Shown here: one piece after another, positions 49,392 through 57,562 of the stretch | Numbering within the stretch: the stretch's first letter is position 1 | Layout of the letters: every line of letters starts with the position of its first letter | NCBI RefSeq assembly: GCF_035497915.1 | Contig: NZ_DATJCS010000039.1 | Location: 1 to 64,000 of the forward strand | Length of the DNA stretch: 64,000 nucleotides | DNA from: Serpens sp035497915 | Lineage (GTDB): Bacteria; Pseudomonadota; Gammaproteobacteria; Pseudomonadales; Pseudomonadaceae | Direction of reading: 5' to 3' | Notes under the pieces: model-generated | Seen by the model: only the letters and a program-made list of their open reading frames with translations | What the model was told of the DNA's origin: nothing | Databases searched by the model: none | Translations under genes and position numbers: made by a program

Positions 49392-50300
49392 ATGAATCTG
49401 GAGACCAAGTGGCTGGAGGATTTTGTCGCGCTGGCCACCACGCGCAGCTTTTCCAAGGCCGCCGAGCGGCGTTTCGTGACCCAGCCGGCCTTCAGTCGGC
49501 GCATCCGCAGCCTGGAGGAGGTGCTCGGGCTGACGCTGGTCAACCGCAGCCATACGCCGGTGGAGCTCACCGAGGCGGGCCAGCTGTTCCTGGTCACCGC
49601 GCGCAACGTGGTCGAGCAGCTCGGCGAGGCGCTGCGTCACCTGCATCACCTGGAGGGCCAGCAGGGCGAGGTGCTGCAGGTGGCCGCCGCGCACTCGCTG
49701 GCGCTGGGCTTCTTCCCCCAGTGGGTGGCCGGCCTGCGCAACGAGGGCATCCATTTCGCCTCGCGGCTGGTGGCCACCAACGTGGGCGAGGCGGTGCATG
49801 CGCTGCGCGAGGGCACCTGCGACCTGATGCTGGCGTTCCATGATCCGGACGCCGTGCTGCAGATGGACCCGGAGATCTTCCCCTCGCTGCACCTGGCCAA
49901 CAGCGAGATCATTCCGGTGTGCGCACCGGATGCGCAGGGCCGGCCGCTGTTCGACCTGAACGACAGCGCCAGCGTGCCGTTGCTCGCCTACAGCGCCGGC
50001 GCTTTCCTGGGCCGTTCGGTGGGCGCGCTGCTGCGCCAGCGCAACCTGCGCTACGTCACCGTCTACGAGACGGCGATGGCCGACAGCCTGAAGAGCATGG
50101 CGCTGCAGGGCCTGGGCGTCGCCTGGGTGCCGCGCCTGAGCGTGGAAGCCGAGCTGACGCGCGGCGAACTGGTGGAATGCGGCGATGCCAGCTGGCGCGT
50201 GCCGCTGGAGATCCGCCTGCACCGCTGCGCCCTGGTCCGCAAGGCCCAGGTGCGGCTGCTGTGGCGCAAGCTGATGGAGGCGGGCGCCGAACCCGCCTGA
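49392..50300 (+). CDS. LysR-type regulator, HypT-like
   Basis: The 302-residue protein starts MNLETKWLEDFVALATTRSF with HTH segment AAERRFVTQPAFSRRIRSLE. The effector domain has VAAAHSLALGFFPQWVAGLR, REGTCDLMLAFHDPDAVLQM and GLGVAWVPRLSVEAELTRGE. These segments parallel E. coli HypT (YjiE), the hypochlorite-responsive LysR, including AAHSL and FHD. HypT senses through Met oxidation, which cannot be judged here. It is divergent from the ansA unit and may control it. The ATG at 49392 gives the family N-terminus. Confidence 0.85.
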   Translation: MNLETKWLEDFVALATTRSFSKAAERRFVTQPAFSRRIRSLEEVLGLTLVNRSHTPVELTEAGQLFLVTARNVVEQLGEALRHLHHLEGQQGEVLQVAAAHSLALGFFPQWVAGLRNEGIHFASRLVATNVGEAVHALREGTCDLMLAFHDPDAVLQMDPEIFPSLHLANSEIIPVCAPDAQGRPLFDLNDSASVPLLAYSAGAFLGRSVGALLRQRNLRYVTVYETAMADSLKSMALQGLGVAWVPRLSVEAELTRGELVECGDASWRVPLEIRLHRCALVRKAQVRLLWRKLMEAGAEPA

Positions 50301-50306
50301 GATCCC

Positions 50307-50707
50307 TGTAGGGCCGGCTTTACGCCGGCCAGCGGCGCTGAAGGTTCCACCACCTTCGAGTCGCTCCGACCCGCGCCGGCCGGGGTAAACCCGGCCGGGT
50401 AGGTCAGGCCCTACAGGGTTCTGGTTGGCAGGAGAAGTGGGTACGGCTCCGACCCTCTGTAGGGCCGGCTTTACGCCGGCCAGCGGCGCTGCATTCCACG
50501 CCTTCGTGTCGTTCCGACCTCCGTCGGCCGGGGTAAACCCGGCCGGGTAGGTCCGGCCCTACAGGGTTCTGTGTTGGCAGGAAGCGGGTACGGCTCCGAC
50601 CCTGTGTAGGGCCGCCGGCCAGCGGCGCTGCATTCCACGCCTTCGAGTCGTTCCGACCTCCATCGGCCGGCGTAAACCCGGCCCTACAGGGTTCGGCGTT
50701 GGCAGGA
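50307..50707. repeat. Tandem array of three palindromic repeat units
   Basis: Three successive units start at 50307, 50458 and 50605 (periods 151 and 147 bp). Each opens TGTAGGGCCG and contains a CCGGCGGGTAAACCCGGCC-like inverse half and a GGTTC(T)GG..TTGGCAGGA tail. The third unit has lost part of its first palindrome. This fills the gene-free gap 50301-50714 between the HypT-like gene and the converging ggt. Confidence 0.85.
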
Positions 50708-50714
50708 GGTCGCC

Positions 50715-52433
50715 CTACAACGCCGGCTCGACAACCGGCGCTGCGCCCTCCGCCTGCGGCGCGCGGCTGACTTCCACCACCCGCGTCTCGCCCCGTCCGC
50801 GCGGGTCGGAAGCCGGCAGCGGGCGACCGTCGAGCACCTGCACCGCCTGCACGTCGCCCATCGGCCAGCCCTGCTCGGTCAGCGTGTAGCCCATCGCCCG
50901 CAGCTCCTGGGCGGCCTGGCCCTTGAGCGGCGAATGGGGGTCGAGAAAGATCGTGTCCCTGGGCAGCAGTTGGTGATGCACGCGCTGCGCCTTCAGCGCC
51001 TCGGGCAGCGGCAGCCCGTGGTCGTAGATGTTGCTGAGCACCTGGAAGACGGTGGTGAAGATCCGCGAGCCGCCGGGCGTGCCGATGGCCAGCGTCACCG
51101 CCCCGTCGCGGGTCAGCACCGTCGGGCTCATCGACGACAACATGCGCTTGCCGGCGTCGATGGCGTTGGCGTCGCTGCCGATCACCCCGAAGGCGTTGGC
51201 CACGCCGGGCTTGGCGCTGAAGTCGTCCATCTCGTTGTTGAGCAGGAAGCCGGCGCCCTCCACCACCAGCCCGTTACCGAAATCCAGGTTCAGGGTATAG
51301 GTATTGCTTACCGCGTTGCCGTCGGCATCGATAATGGAGAAGTGCGTGGTCTGCGGCGACTCCAGCCCCGGGCGTACCGCCTCGGTGGGTGAGATGCGTT
51401 GCGGATCGATCTCCGCCGCGCGCCGCTGCAGGTACTCGGGGGCGGTCAGCTGCGCGGTGGGCACTTCGAAGTAATCCGGGTCGCCCAGGTAGTCGGCGCG
51501 GTCGGCGAACACGCGCTTCTCGATTTCCGCCAGCAGGTGCACGTAGCGCGCCGAGTTGAGCGGCACGCCGGCGAAGTCCTGCTCGCGCAGCGCCTTGATG
51601 CCCAGCAGCTGCGCCAGGGCGATGCCACCGGAGCTGGGCGGCGGCGCGGTGTAGACCACCTGGCCCTGCCAGTCGAAGCGCAGCGGCTCGCGCCAGATGG
51701 CGCGATAGGCGTGCAGGTCGGTGGCGCGGATCAGCCCGTCGCTGCGCTGCATCTGCGCCACCAGCAGCTCGGCGGTGCGGCCACGGTAGAAATCCTCCGG
51801 ACCCTGGTCGGCGATGCGCTCCAGGGTCTGCGCCAGCTCCTCCTGCACGAAACGCTTGCCGGCCTGCATGCCGCCGAAGTAGCGCTCGAAATTGGTACGT
51901 CCGGCGAAGAATTTCGCCGCCCCGTCGCGCTCCGCCACCTGCCGCTCGTCGACGATGAAGCCCTGGCGCGCCAGCACGATGGCCGGGGTCAGCAGTTCGG
52001 CCCAGGGCAGGCTGCCGAAGCGGCGATGCGCCTCCCACAGGCCCATCACCGTGCCGGGCACGCCGGCGGCCTTGGCGCCGACGGTGCTGAGGTCTGGCAC
52101 TACCTCGCCGCTTTCATCCAGATACATGTCGCGCCGCGCGCCCTGCGGCGCCATCTCGCGGTAGTCGAGGAAGTAGGCCTGGCCCTCCACGAACAGGGTC
52201 ATGAAGCCGCCACCGCCGATGTTGCCGGCTTCCGGGTGGGTCACCGCCAGGGCGAAGCCGGTGGCCACCGCGGCATCCACCGCGTTACCGCCGCGGCGCA
52301 GCACCTGGGCGGCGACTTCGGCCGAATGCCGGTCCGGCGCGGCCACGGCGGCGGCCTCCAGCCGGGCGGCCTGCAGCGGGCCGACGGAAAACAGGCTCAG
52401 GCTGAGCAACAGAAGGGAAACGAGGCGCGTCAT
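50715..52433 (-). CDS. ggt: Gamma-glutamyltransferase (periplasmic)
   Basis: Ggt transfers or hydrolyses the gamma-glutamyl group of glutathione. The 572-residue precursor has a signal peptide (LVSLLLLSLSLFSVGPLQAA). It self-cleaves before a Thr, here the first T of TTHFSIIDADGNAVSNTYTL (around residue 362), giving large and small subunits. Substrate-site motifs include GNIGGGGFMTLFVEGQAYFL, NNEMDDFSAKPGVANAFG, and LAIGTPGGSRIFTTVFQVL. The ATG at 52433 has GGAG upstream at good spacing. It ends beside the tandem repeat array, with no clear terminator. Confidence 0.96.
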   Translation of the reverse strand: MTRLVSLLLLSLSLFSVGPLQAARLEAAAVAAPDRHSAEVAAQVLRRGGNAVDAAVATGFALAVTHPEAGNIGGGGFMTLFVEGQAYFLDYREMAPQGARRDMYLDESGEVVPDLSTVGAKAAGVPGTVMGLWEAHRRFGSLPWAELLTPAIVLARQGFIVDERQVAERDGAAKFFAGRTNFERYFGGMQAGKRFVQEELAQTLERIADQGPEDFYRGRTAELLVAQMQRSDGLIRATDLHAYRAIWREPLRFDWQGQVVYTAPPPSSGGIALAQLLGIKALREQDFAGVPLNSARYVHLLAEIEKRVFADRADYLGDPDYFEVPTAQLTAPEYLQRRAAEIDPQRISPTEAVRPGLESPQTTHFSIIDADGNAVSNTYTLNLDFGNGLVVEGAGFLLNNEMDDFSAKPGVANAFGVIGSDANAIDAGKRMLSSMSPTVLTRDGAVTLAIGTPGGSRIFTTVFQVLSNIYDHGLPLPEALKAQRVHHQLLPRDTIFLDPHSPLKGQAAQELRAMGYTLTEQGWPMGDVQAVQVLDGRPLPASDPRGRGETRVVEVSRAPQAEGAAPVVEPAL

Positions 52434-52543
52434 GGGGGATCTCCGGGTAACGAAGCGGCTCGCAGAGTGTGGCAGCAAATGGCGGGGCGTTCCCGCTGCT
52501 CGGTACTTGTCATGAATACGGCATCGCCGTACCTTCCTTCGTC

Positions 52544-52858
52544 ATGTACACCGTCATCGAAACCGACATCTTCGTGCGCTATGCCGAGACGATCTGGGAG
52601 GATGGCGAGCGAGAGGCGTTTATCGCCTGGCTGGCGGCCAATCCGCTGGCGGGTGACGTCATTCCCGGCAGCGGCGGGTTGCGCAAGGTGCGCTGGTCAC
52701 GGCCCGGGACGGGTAAGCGGGGCGGGGTGCGGGTCATCTACTACAACGCTCTGCCGCAAGGGCAAATCTGGCTGTTGATCGCCTACGCCAAGGCGCGCTT
52801 CGACAACCTTCCCGTGGCCTTTCTCAAGCAGCTGAAAGAGGCGATTAGCGATGGATAA
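52544..52858 (+). CDS. RelE/ParE-superfamily toxin
   Basis: The 104-residue product opens VIETDIFVRYAETIWEDGER and contains the RelE core LRKVRWSRPGTGKRGGVRVI then YYNALPQGQIWLLIAYAKA, with the basic RGGVRVIYY strand seen in HigB-2/RelE-type mRNA interferases. The stop overlaps the antitoxin start by 8 bp. Toxin-first order is that of the higBA type. I took the ATG at 52544; the frame is open upstream without a convincing start. Confidence 0.88.
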   Translation: MYTVIETDIFVRYAETIWEDGEREAFIAWLAANPLAGDVIPGSGGLRKVRWSRPGTGKRGGVRVIYYNALPQGQIWLLIAYAKARFDNLPVAFLKQLKEAISDG

Positions 52859-53135
52859 GGAATTCGAGCAATTCCAGGCGGACCTGCTCCAGTCCGTTCG
52901 CCAGATGAAGGCCGGTCAAGCCGCGCGCCGGACCGAAGTACGGCTGACCCCGGCCGCAGAGGCGCGCGCCCGGACGGGCATGACGCAGAGCGCCTTCGCC
53001 GAATTGCTGGGGGTCAGTCTGCGGACCCTGCAGGATTGGGAGCAGGGCCGCCGGCAGCCCACTGGCGCGGCGCAGACCCTGCTGCGCGTGGCCGCACGGC
53101 ATCCCGAAGCGCTGCTCGATCTGCACGACGCCTAG
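52851..53135 (+). CDS. Xre-type antitoxin
   Basis: The 94-residue product has a helix-turn-helix at ~44-75 (TGMTQSAFAELLGVSLRTLQ then DWEQGRRQPTGAAQTLL), typical of HigA-like antitoxins that bind both toxin and operator. The N-terminus (EFEQFQADLLQSVRQMKAGQ) is the probable toxin-neutralising helix. It overlaps the toxin gene by 8 bp. The pair sits between ggt and purE, and its base composition does not stand out from its neighbours. Confidence 0.88.
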   Translation: MDKEFEQFQADLLQSVRQMKAGQAARRTEVRLTPAAEARARTGMTQSAFAELLGVSLRTLQDWEQGRRQPTGAAQTLLRVAARHPEALLDLHDA

Positions 53136-53181
53136 CCGGCGGGTCCGACAAGCCACAGGCGCGACAGCCGCGCCTTTCCGG

Positions 53182-53187
53182 TATAAT
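53182..53187 (+). promoter_or_regulatory. Candidate -10 element of the purEK promoter
   Basis: A perfect TATAAT lies 118 bp before the purE ATG. The -35 position is poor (GC-rich), so an activator or extended contacts may be needed. Transcription from here would give a leader of about 110 nt that contains two hairpins. Confidence 0.5.
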
Positions 53188-53198
53188 GCCGCGCCTTC

Positions 53199-53269
53199 AA
53201 GCCAGCCGGCCCGCTGGTTTGCCCCGACATGACAAGCCACGCCCGATCCGCGTGGCTTGTTGGTTTTTG
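53199..53269 (+). terminator. Tandem hairpins with terminator in the purE leader
   Basis: The first hairpin, AAGCCAGC (53199-53206) with GCTGGTTT (53213-53220), is followed by a strong 11-bp stem. That stem is ACAAGCCACGC (53232-53242) with GCGTGGCTTGT (53250-53260), then TGGTTTTTG. This intrinsic terminator lies between the TATAAT and the purE ATG, so it either ends the toxin-antitoxin transcript or attenuates purEK. Confidence 0.75.
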
Positions 53270-53305
53270 AGCGCGCCGCCTGGCGCACCGCAAAGAGGCA
53301 CGAGG

Positions 53306-53797
53306 ATGAGCGCACTGGTTGGCGTGATCATGGGTTCCAAGTCCGATTGGAGCACCCTGAGTCATACGGTGGAAATGCTGGAAAAGCTCGGCATTCCCCA
53401 CGAGGTGAAGGTGGTGTCCGCGCACCGCACCCCGGATCTGCTGTTCCAGTACGCCGAGCAGGCCGAGGAACGCGGCATCGAGGTGATCATCGCCGGTGCC
53501 GGCGGCGCCGCCCACCTGCCGGGCATGTGCGCGGCCAAGACCCACCTGCCGGTGCTCGGCGTGCCGGTGCAGTCGTCGATGCTCTCCGGCGTGGACTCGC
53601 TGCTGTCCATCGTGCAGATGCCCGGCGGCATCCCGGTCGCCACCCTGGCCATCGGCAAGGCCGGCGCCATCAACGCCGCGCTGCTGGCGGCGAGCATCCT
53701 CGGCGGCAAGCATCCGCAGTACCATGCGGCGCTCAAGCAGTTCCGCGAAGACCAGACCAACACGGTGCTGGACAACCCGGACCCCCGTCAGGCCTGA
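53306..53797 (+). CDS. purE: N5-carboxyaminoimidazole ribonucleotide mutase PurE
   Basis: PurE converts N5-CAIR to CAIR in de novo purine synthesis. The 163-residue product has VGVIMGSKSDWSTLSHTVEM (phosphate loop), VVSAHRTPDLLFQYAEQAEE (active-site His) and IIAGAGGAAHLPGMCAAKTH, all standard for class I PurE. The ATG at 53306 follows CACGAGG. purK begins 22 bp downstream. Control may act through the leader hairpins. Confidence 0.96.
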   Translation: MSALVGVIMGSKSDWSTLSHTVEMLEKLGIPHEVKVVSAHRTPDLLFQYAEQAEERGIEVIIAGAGGAAHLPGMCAAKTHLPVLGVPVQSSMLSGVDSLLSIVQMPGGIPVATLAIGKAGAINAALLAASILGGKHPQYHAALKQFREDQTNTVLDNPDPRQA

Positions 53798-53819
53798 GAC
53801 GTTAGTTAGGAACGCGAAC

Positions 53820-54905
53820 ATGAAAATCGGTGTAATCGGTGGCGGCCAGCTGGGTCGCATGCTGGCGCTGGCGGGTACGCCGCTGGACATGAACTTCGTC
53901 TTCCTCGACCCGGCGCCGGACGCCTGCGCCGCCGCGCTGGGCGAGCATCTGCTGGGCGGCTACGACGACCCTGAGGCGCTGCGCCGCATGGCCGAGAGCG
54001 TCGATCTGGTGACCTTCGAGTTCGAGAACGTGCCGGCGGAAACCGTCGCCTTCCTGGCGAAGTACGTGCCGGTGTACCCGGCCGCCGAGCCCCTGCGCAT
54101 CGCCCGCGACCGCTGGTTCGAGAAGTCCCTGTTCAAGGAACTGGGCATTCCCACCCCCGATTTCGCCGACATCCAGTCGCAGGCCGACCTGGACGCCGCG
54201 GTGGCCGCCATCGGCCTGCCGGCGGTGCTCAAGACCCGTACCCTGGGCTACGACGGCAAGGGCCAGAAGGTGCTGCGCCAGCCCGCCGACGTGACCGGCG
54301 CCTTCGCCGAGCTGGGCAGCGTGCCCTGCATCCTCGAAGGCTTCGTACCCTTTACCGGCGAGGTGTCGCTGGTGGCGGTGCGCGGTCGCGACGGGGAAAC
54401 CCGCTTCTACCCGCTGTCCCACAACACCCACGTGGGTGGCGTGCTGAACCTGTCCATCGCCAGCAGCGCGCATCCGCTGCAGACGCTGGCCGAGGACTAC
54501 ATCAGCCGTGTGCTGACCAAGCTGGATTACGTCGGCGTACTGGCCTTCGAGTTCTTCGAGGTGGACGGTGGCCTGAAGGCCAACGAGATCGCCCCGCGTG
54601 TGCACAACTCCGGGCACTGGACCATCGAAGGCGCCGAGTGCAGCCAGTTCGAGAACCACCTGCGCGCCGTCGCCGGCCTGCCACTGGGTTCGACCGCCAA
54701 GGTAGGCGAAAGCGCGATGGTCAACTTCCTCGGTTCGGTGCCGCCGACCGAGCAGGTCATCCGTATCGCCGACTGCCACCTGCACCACTACGGCAAGGCG
54801 TTCAAGGCGGGCCGCAAGGTCGGCCACGCCACCCTGCGCTGCAAGGATTCCGCCACGCTGCAGGCCCGCATCGCCGAGGTTCAGGCGCTGATCGCCAAGG
54901 GCTGA
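53820..54905 (+). CDS. purK: N5-carboxyaminoimidazole ribonucleotide synthase PurK
   Basis: PurK uses ATP and bicarbonate to carboxylate AIR, making the substrate of PurE. The 361-residue ATP-grasp enzyme begins MKIGVIGGGQLGRMLALAGT. It has LKTRTLGYDGKGQKVLRQPA (glycine loop), the metal site in GVLAFEFFEVDGGLKANEIA, and PRVHNSGHWTIEGAECSQFE. It is co-transcribed with purE. A GC-rich CCCCTCTCCC hairpin follows it. Confidence 0.96.
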   Translation: MKIGVIGGGQLGRMLALAGTPLDMNFVFLDPAPDACAAALGEHLLGGYDDPEALRRMAESVDLVTFEFENVPAETVAFLAKYVPVYPAAEPLRIARDRWFEKSLFKELGIPTPDFADIQSQADLDAAVAAIGLPAVLKTRTLGYDGKGQKVLRQPADVTGAFAELGSVPCILEGFVPFTGEVSLVAVRGRDGETRFYPLSHNTHVGGVLNLSIASSAHPLQTLAEDYISRVLTKLDYVGVLAFEFFEVDGGLKANEIAPRVHNSGHWTIEGAECSQFENHLRAVAGLPLGSTAKVGESAMVNFLGSVPPTEQVIRIADCHLHHYGKAFKAGRKVGHATLRCKDSATLQARIAEVQALIAKG

Positions 54906-54926
54906 GAACTGCCCCCGCTCCCCTGG

Positions 54927-55043
54927 CCCCTCTCCCGCGAGGGGAGAGGGGAAACCATTGTGCAAGCCGGCAACATGGGAGCAAGGACTCCGCCATGGGG
55001 CACCACTCCCTCTCCCCTTGCGGGAGAGGGCTGGGGAGAGGGG
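54927..55043. repeat. CCCTCTCCC inverted repeats after purK
   Basis: CCCCTCTCCC-GCGA-GGGGAGAGGGG (54927-54951) is followed by a second copy, CCCTCTCCCC-TTGC-GGGAGAGGG (from 55008) with a trailing GGGGAGAGGGG. Neither has a T run. This repeat family differs from the others in the window. Confidence 0.7.
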
Positions 55044-55166
55044 TAGCAACCCCCGCAATGGCACATCAACACCGCTTTGCGCAGAGCCGCGAACTGCCCC
55101 GCCCCCTCACGGTCCCAAGCAACGGAGTGGCGTCCGCCACGCAACCCCCGTCGGGACGGAGGATTC

Positions 55167-55418
55167 ATGGGCATCATCGGAACCATCATCATCGGCCTGA
55201 TCGTTGGCCTGATCGCGCGCTTCCTCAAACCGGGCGACGACAGCATGGGCTGGATCATGACCATCCTGCTGGGCATCGGCGGCGCCCTGCTGGCCACCTA
55301 CGGCGGCCAGGCGGTGGGCTTCTACGACGCTGGCGAACCGGCCGGATTCATCGGCGCGGTGATTGGCGCGATCATCCTGCTGGTGATCTATGGCATGGTG
55401 ACGCGCAAGCGAACCTGA
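55167..55418 (+). CDS. GlsB/YeaQ/YmgE family small membrane protein
   Basis: The 83-residue product has three hydrophobic segments: IIGTIIIGLIVGLIARFLKP, GWIMTILLGIGGALLATYGG and FIGAVIGAIILLVIYGMVTR. The G-L-I-A-R-F-L-x-P-G pattern marks the transglycosylase-associated/YeaQ family of stress-linked inner-membrane proteins. GGACGGAGGATTC precedes the ATG. It is probably a separate unit from purK, 261 bp upstream. The molecular function of the family is unknown. Confidence 0.9.
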   Translation: MGIIGTIIIGLIVGLIARFLKPGDDSMGWIMTILLGIGGALLATYGGQAVGFYDAGEPAGFIGAVIGAIILLVIYGMVTRKRT

Positions 55419-55467
55419 CCCTCACGCCGTTGTCTTTGTCGGGGTCGCGCGCGGCCCCGTCCTGTTC

Positions 55468-56004
55468 ATGAGCCAGTCGTCCATGCGAAGCCTTGTCACC
55501 CTGCTGCTGTTCACCTTGTCCCTGACCCTGCACGCCGCTCCCGCCGAGCTGGACTGGCTCGAGCTGCTGCCGCCCGAGGACCTGGCGGCGCTGGAGGCCA
55601 TGCCGGAGATCGAACACGACGGCGCCGAGGCCCAGGGCTTCAGCGACGGGGGCGGCTATCTGAAGCAGGCGCCCGGCCTGCCCGAGGTGATGTACTCGAC
55701 CCGCACCGTGACGGCGCTGGACAACCGGGAGATCCGCCTGGCCGGCTACCCGGTGCCGCTGGAAAGCGACGCACAGGGACGCTTCGTCGAGTTCTTCCTG
55801 GTGCCCTATCCGGGCGCCTGCATCCACGTGCCACCGCCGCCACCGAACCAGATCGTGCTGGTGCGCTACCCCAGGGGCATCCGCATCGACGACATCTACG
55901 CGCCGCTGGAAGTCGACGGCCGCCTGCGCGTCGAGGCGGCCAGCAACGCGGCGGCCGATGCGGCCTACGCGCTGGGCGCGGCGAAGGTCAGGGTGCTGGA
56001 GTAA
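55468..56004 (+). CDS. DUF3299 secreted protein
   Basis: The 178-residue product has a signal peptide (SLVTLLLFTLSLTLHAAPAE). The mature part has LDWLELLPPEDLAALEAMPE and REIRLAGYPVPLESDAQGRF, then VEFFLVPYPGACIHVPPPPP and NQIVLVRYPRG, the pattern of DUF3299 periplasmic proteins with a conserved Cys-His (ACIHVPPP). Related proteins are often near metal or lipoprotein transport genes, but no such gene is adjacent. Its stop abuts the convergent cytidylyltransferase stop. An in-frame ATG at 55483 is an alternative start. Confidence 0.85.
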   Translation: MSQSSMRSLVTLLLFTLSLTLHAAPAELDWLELLPPEDLAALEAMPEIEHDGAEAQGFSDGGGYLKQAPGLPEVMYSTRTVTALDNREIRLAGYPVPLESDAQGRFVEFFLVPYPGACIHVPPPPPNQIVLVRYPRGIRIDDIYAPLEVDGRLRVEAASNAAADAAYALGAAKVRVLE

Positions 56005-56934
56005 TCAGGTCCAGAAGTAGCGCACCAGGTGGAAGAAGATCGGCGCGGCGAAGCACACCGAATCCAGCCGATCGAGCATGCCGCCGTGGCCCTCGATCAT
56101 GTGCCCCCAGTCCTTCACCCCGCGGTCGCGCTTGATGGCGCTCATCACCAGCCCGCCGAAGAAGCCGAGCAGATTGACGATCAAGGCGATGCCCAGCGCC
56201 TGCCAGAAGCTGAACGGCGTGATCCAGCACAGCAGCGCGCCGATCAGCGTGGACAAGGCGACGCCGCCCACGAACCCCTCCACGGTCTTCGACGGCGACA
56301 GCAAGGGCGCGATCTTGCGCTTGCCGGCCAGCTTGCCGCACACGTACTGCAGCACGTCGGACAGCTGCACCACCAGCACCAGCCAGGCGATCAGCAACAG
56401 GTTGCGCCCCTCGTAGCCGGCGATCTGCAGGGTCAGCAGCGCCGGCACGTGGGAAATGCAGAACACCGCGATCATCAGCCCCCACTGCACCTTGGAGGCG
56501 CGCTCCAGGAAGCGCGTGGTGTCGCCGCCCAGCGAGGCGAGGATCGGCAGCAGCAGGAACACATAGACCGGGATGAAGATCGAGAACAGCCCGTACCAGC
56601 TGTAACCGATCAGCAGGTACTGCACCGGCAGCACCACGTAGAAGGCCGCCAGCAGCGGCCAGTAGTCGCTCTGCCGGGTCGGCGTCAGGGTGATGAATTC
56701 GCGCAGCGCATAGAACGACACCAGGGCGAACAGCAGGATCACCGCCACATGGCCGAGCAGGAAGGCGCCGCCGATCACCAGCACCATCACCCACCAGGCG
56801 GCGATGCGCGCATTGAGGTTGTCGATGGTCGGGCTTGGCTCGCGGGTCCGGTGCTTGAGCAGGAAACCGACCAGCGAGGCGATCAGCAGCAGGGCGCCGA
56901 TGCCGGCGAACAACAGCAGGGTATGTGGATCCAT
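56005..56934 (-). CDS. ynbB: CdsA-like phosphatidate cytidylyltransferase (YnbB-like)
   Basis: This membrane enzyme makes CDP-diacylglycerol from phosphatidic acid and CTP. The 309-residue product has about eight hydrophobic segments. The signature SAIKRDRGVKDWGHMIEGHG followed by GMLDRLDS is the CTP-transferase motif, and LLSPSKTVEGFVGG precedes it. It is the last gene of a six-gene lipid operon and is best read as a second CdsA dedicated to that operon, as YnbB is in E. coli. It starts 1 bp after the acyltransferase gene. Confidence 0.9.
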   Translation of the reverse strand: MDPHTLLLFAGIGALLLIASLVGFLLKHRTREPSPTIDNLNARIAAWWVMVLVIGGAFLLGHVAVILLFALVSFYALREFITLTPTRQSDYWPLLAAFYVVLPVQYLLIGYSWYGLFSIFIPVYVFLLLPILASLGGDTTRFLERASKVQWGLMIAVFCISHVPALLTLQIAGYEGRNLLLIAWLVLVVQLSDVLQYVCGKLAGKRKIAPLLSPSKTVEGFVGGVALSTLIGALLCWITPFSFWQALGIALIVNLLGFFGGLVMSAIKRDRGVKDWGHMIEGHGGMLDRLDSVCFAAPIFFHLVRYFWT

Positions 56935-56935
56935 C

Positions 56936-57550
56936 TCAGAGGTGCTCCGGGGCCAGGGCCAGCAGCGCCCCTCGGGCGCCTTCGAGGAAACTCGTCTTGT
57001 CGTCGTCGCCAACGGGCAGTGGGGCGCCGAAGCTCAGGGTGCACAGCAGCGGCAGCGGCAGCGCGCGGCCCTTGGGCATCACCCGATTGAGGTTGGCGAT
57101 CCACACGGGCACCAGCTCCACCTGTGGATGCGCCCGGCCGAGGTGATACAGCCCGCTCTTGAACGGCAGCAGGCCTTCCTCGCGGTTGCGCGTGCCCTCC
57201 GGGAAGAAGATCAGCGAATCGCCCTGCGCCAGCGCGTCGAGCAGCGGCTGCAGGGGATTGCCGCCGGCGTCGCCGGCCCGGTCGACCAGTACGCCGTTGA
57301 ACACCCGGGTGATCAGGTAGCGGCGCAGCGGGCTCTTCAGCCAGTAGTCGGCGCCGGCCACCGGCCGGGTGCGCGCGCGCAGCGGCGCCGGCAGCGCCGC
57401 CCAGAGCAGCAGGAAGTCGATATGGCTGCTGTGGTTGGCGAAGTAGATGCGTTGCACCGCCTCGGGCCGGCAGCCCAGCCACAGGCTGCGCGCGCCGGTC
57501 AGCAGGCGCGCGGCGGAGGTGATGGTGAAGGCGCAGAGTCGGCTCAGCAT
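56936..57550 (-). CDS. PlsC-family lysophospholipid acyltransferase
   Basis: The 204-residue acyltransferase has the catalytic motif IYFANHSSHIDFLLLWAALP (H-x4-D) and the acceptor-binding LIFFPEGTRNREEGLLPFKS, with an N-terminal amphipathic or membrane-associated helix. It would acylate a lysophospholipid such as lyso-PA. It has no counterpart in E. coli ynbABCD, so the operon here may run from acylation to head-group addition. It is packed between the small membrane protein gene (12 bp) and the cytidylyltransferase gene (1 bp). Confidence 0.9.
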   Translation of the reverse strand: MLSRLCAFTITSAARLLTGARSLWLGCRPEAVQRIYFANHSSHIDFLLLWAALPAPLRARTRPVAGADYWLKSPLRRYLITRVFNGVLVDRAGDAGGNPLQPLLDALAQGDSLIFFPEGTRNREEGLLPFKSGLYHLGRAHPQVELVPVWIANLNRVMPKGRALPLPLLCTLSFGAPLPVGDDDKTSFLEGARGALLALAPEHL

Positions 57551-57562
57551 GGGTGGATTCCT

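Noticed and set aside
50307..50707. Possible CRISPR array
   Set aside because: Units are ~150 bp with palindromic halves and similar spacers; there are no short identical repeats with unique ~32-bp spacers and no cas genes.
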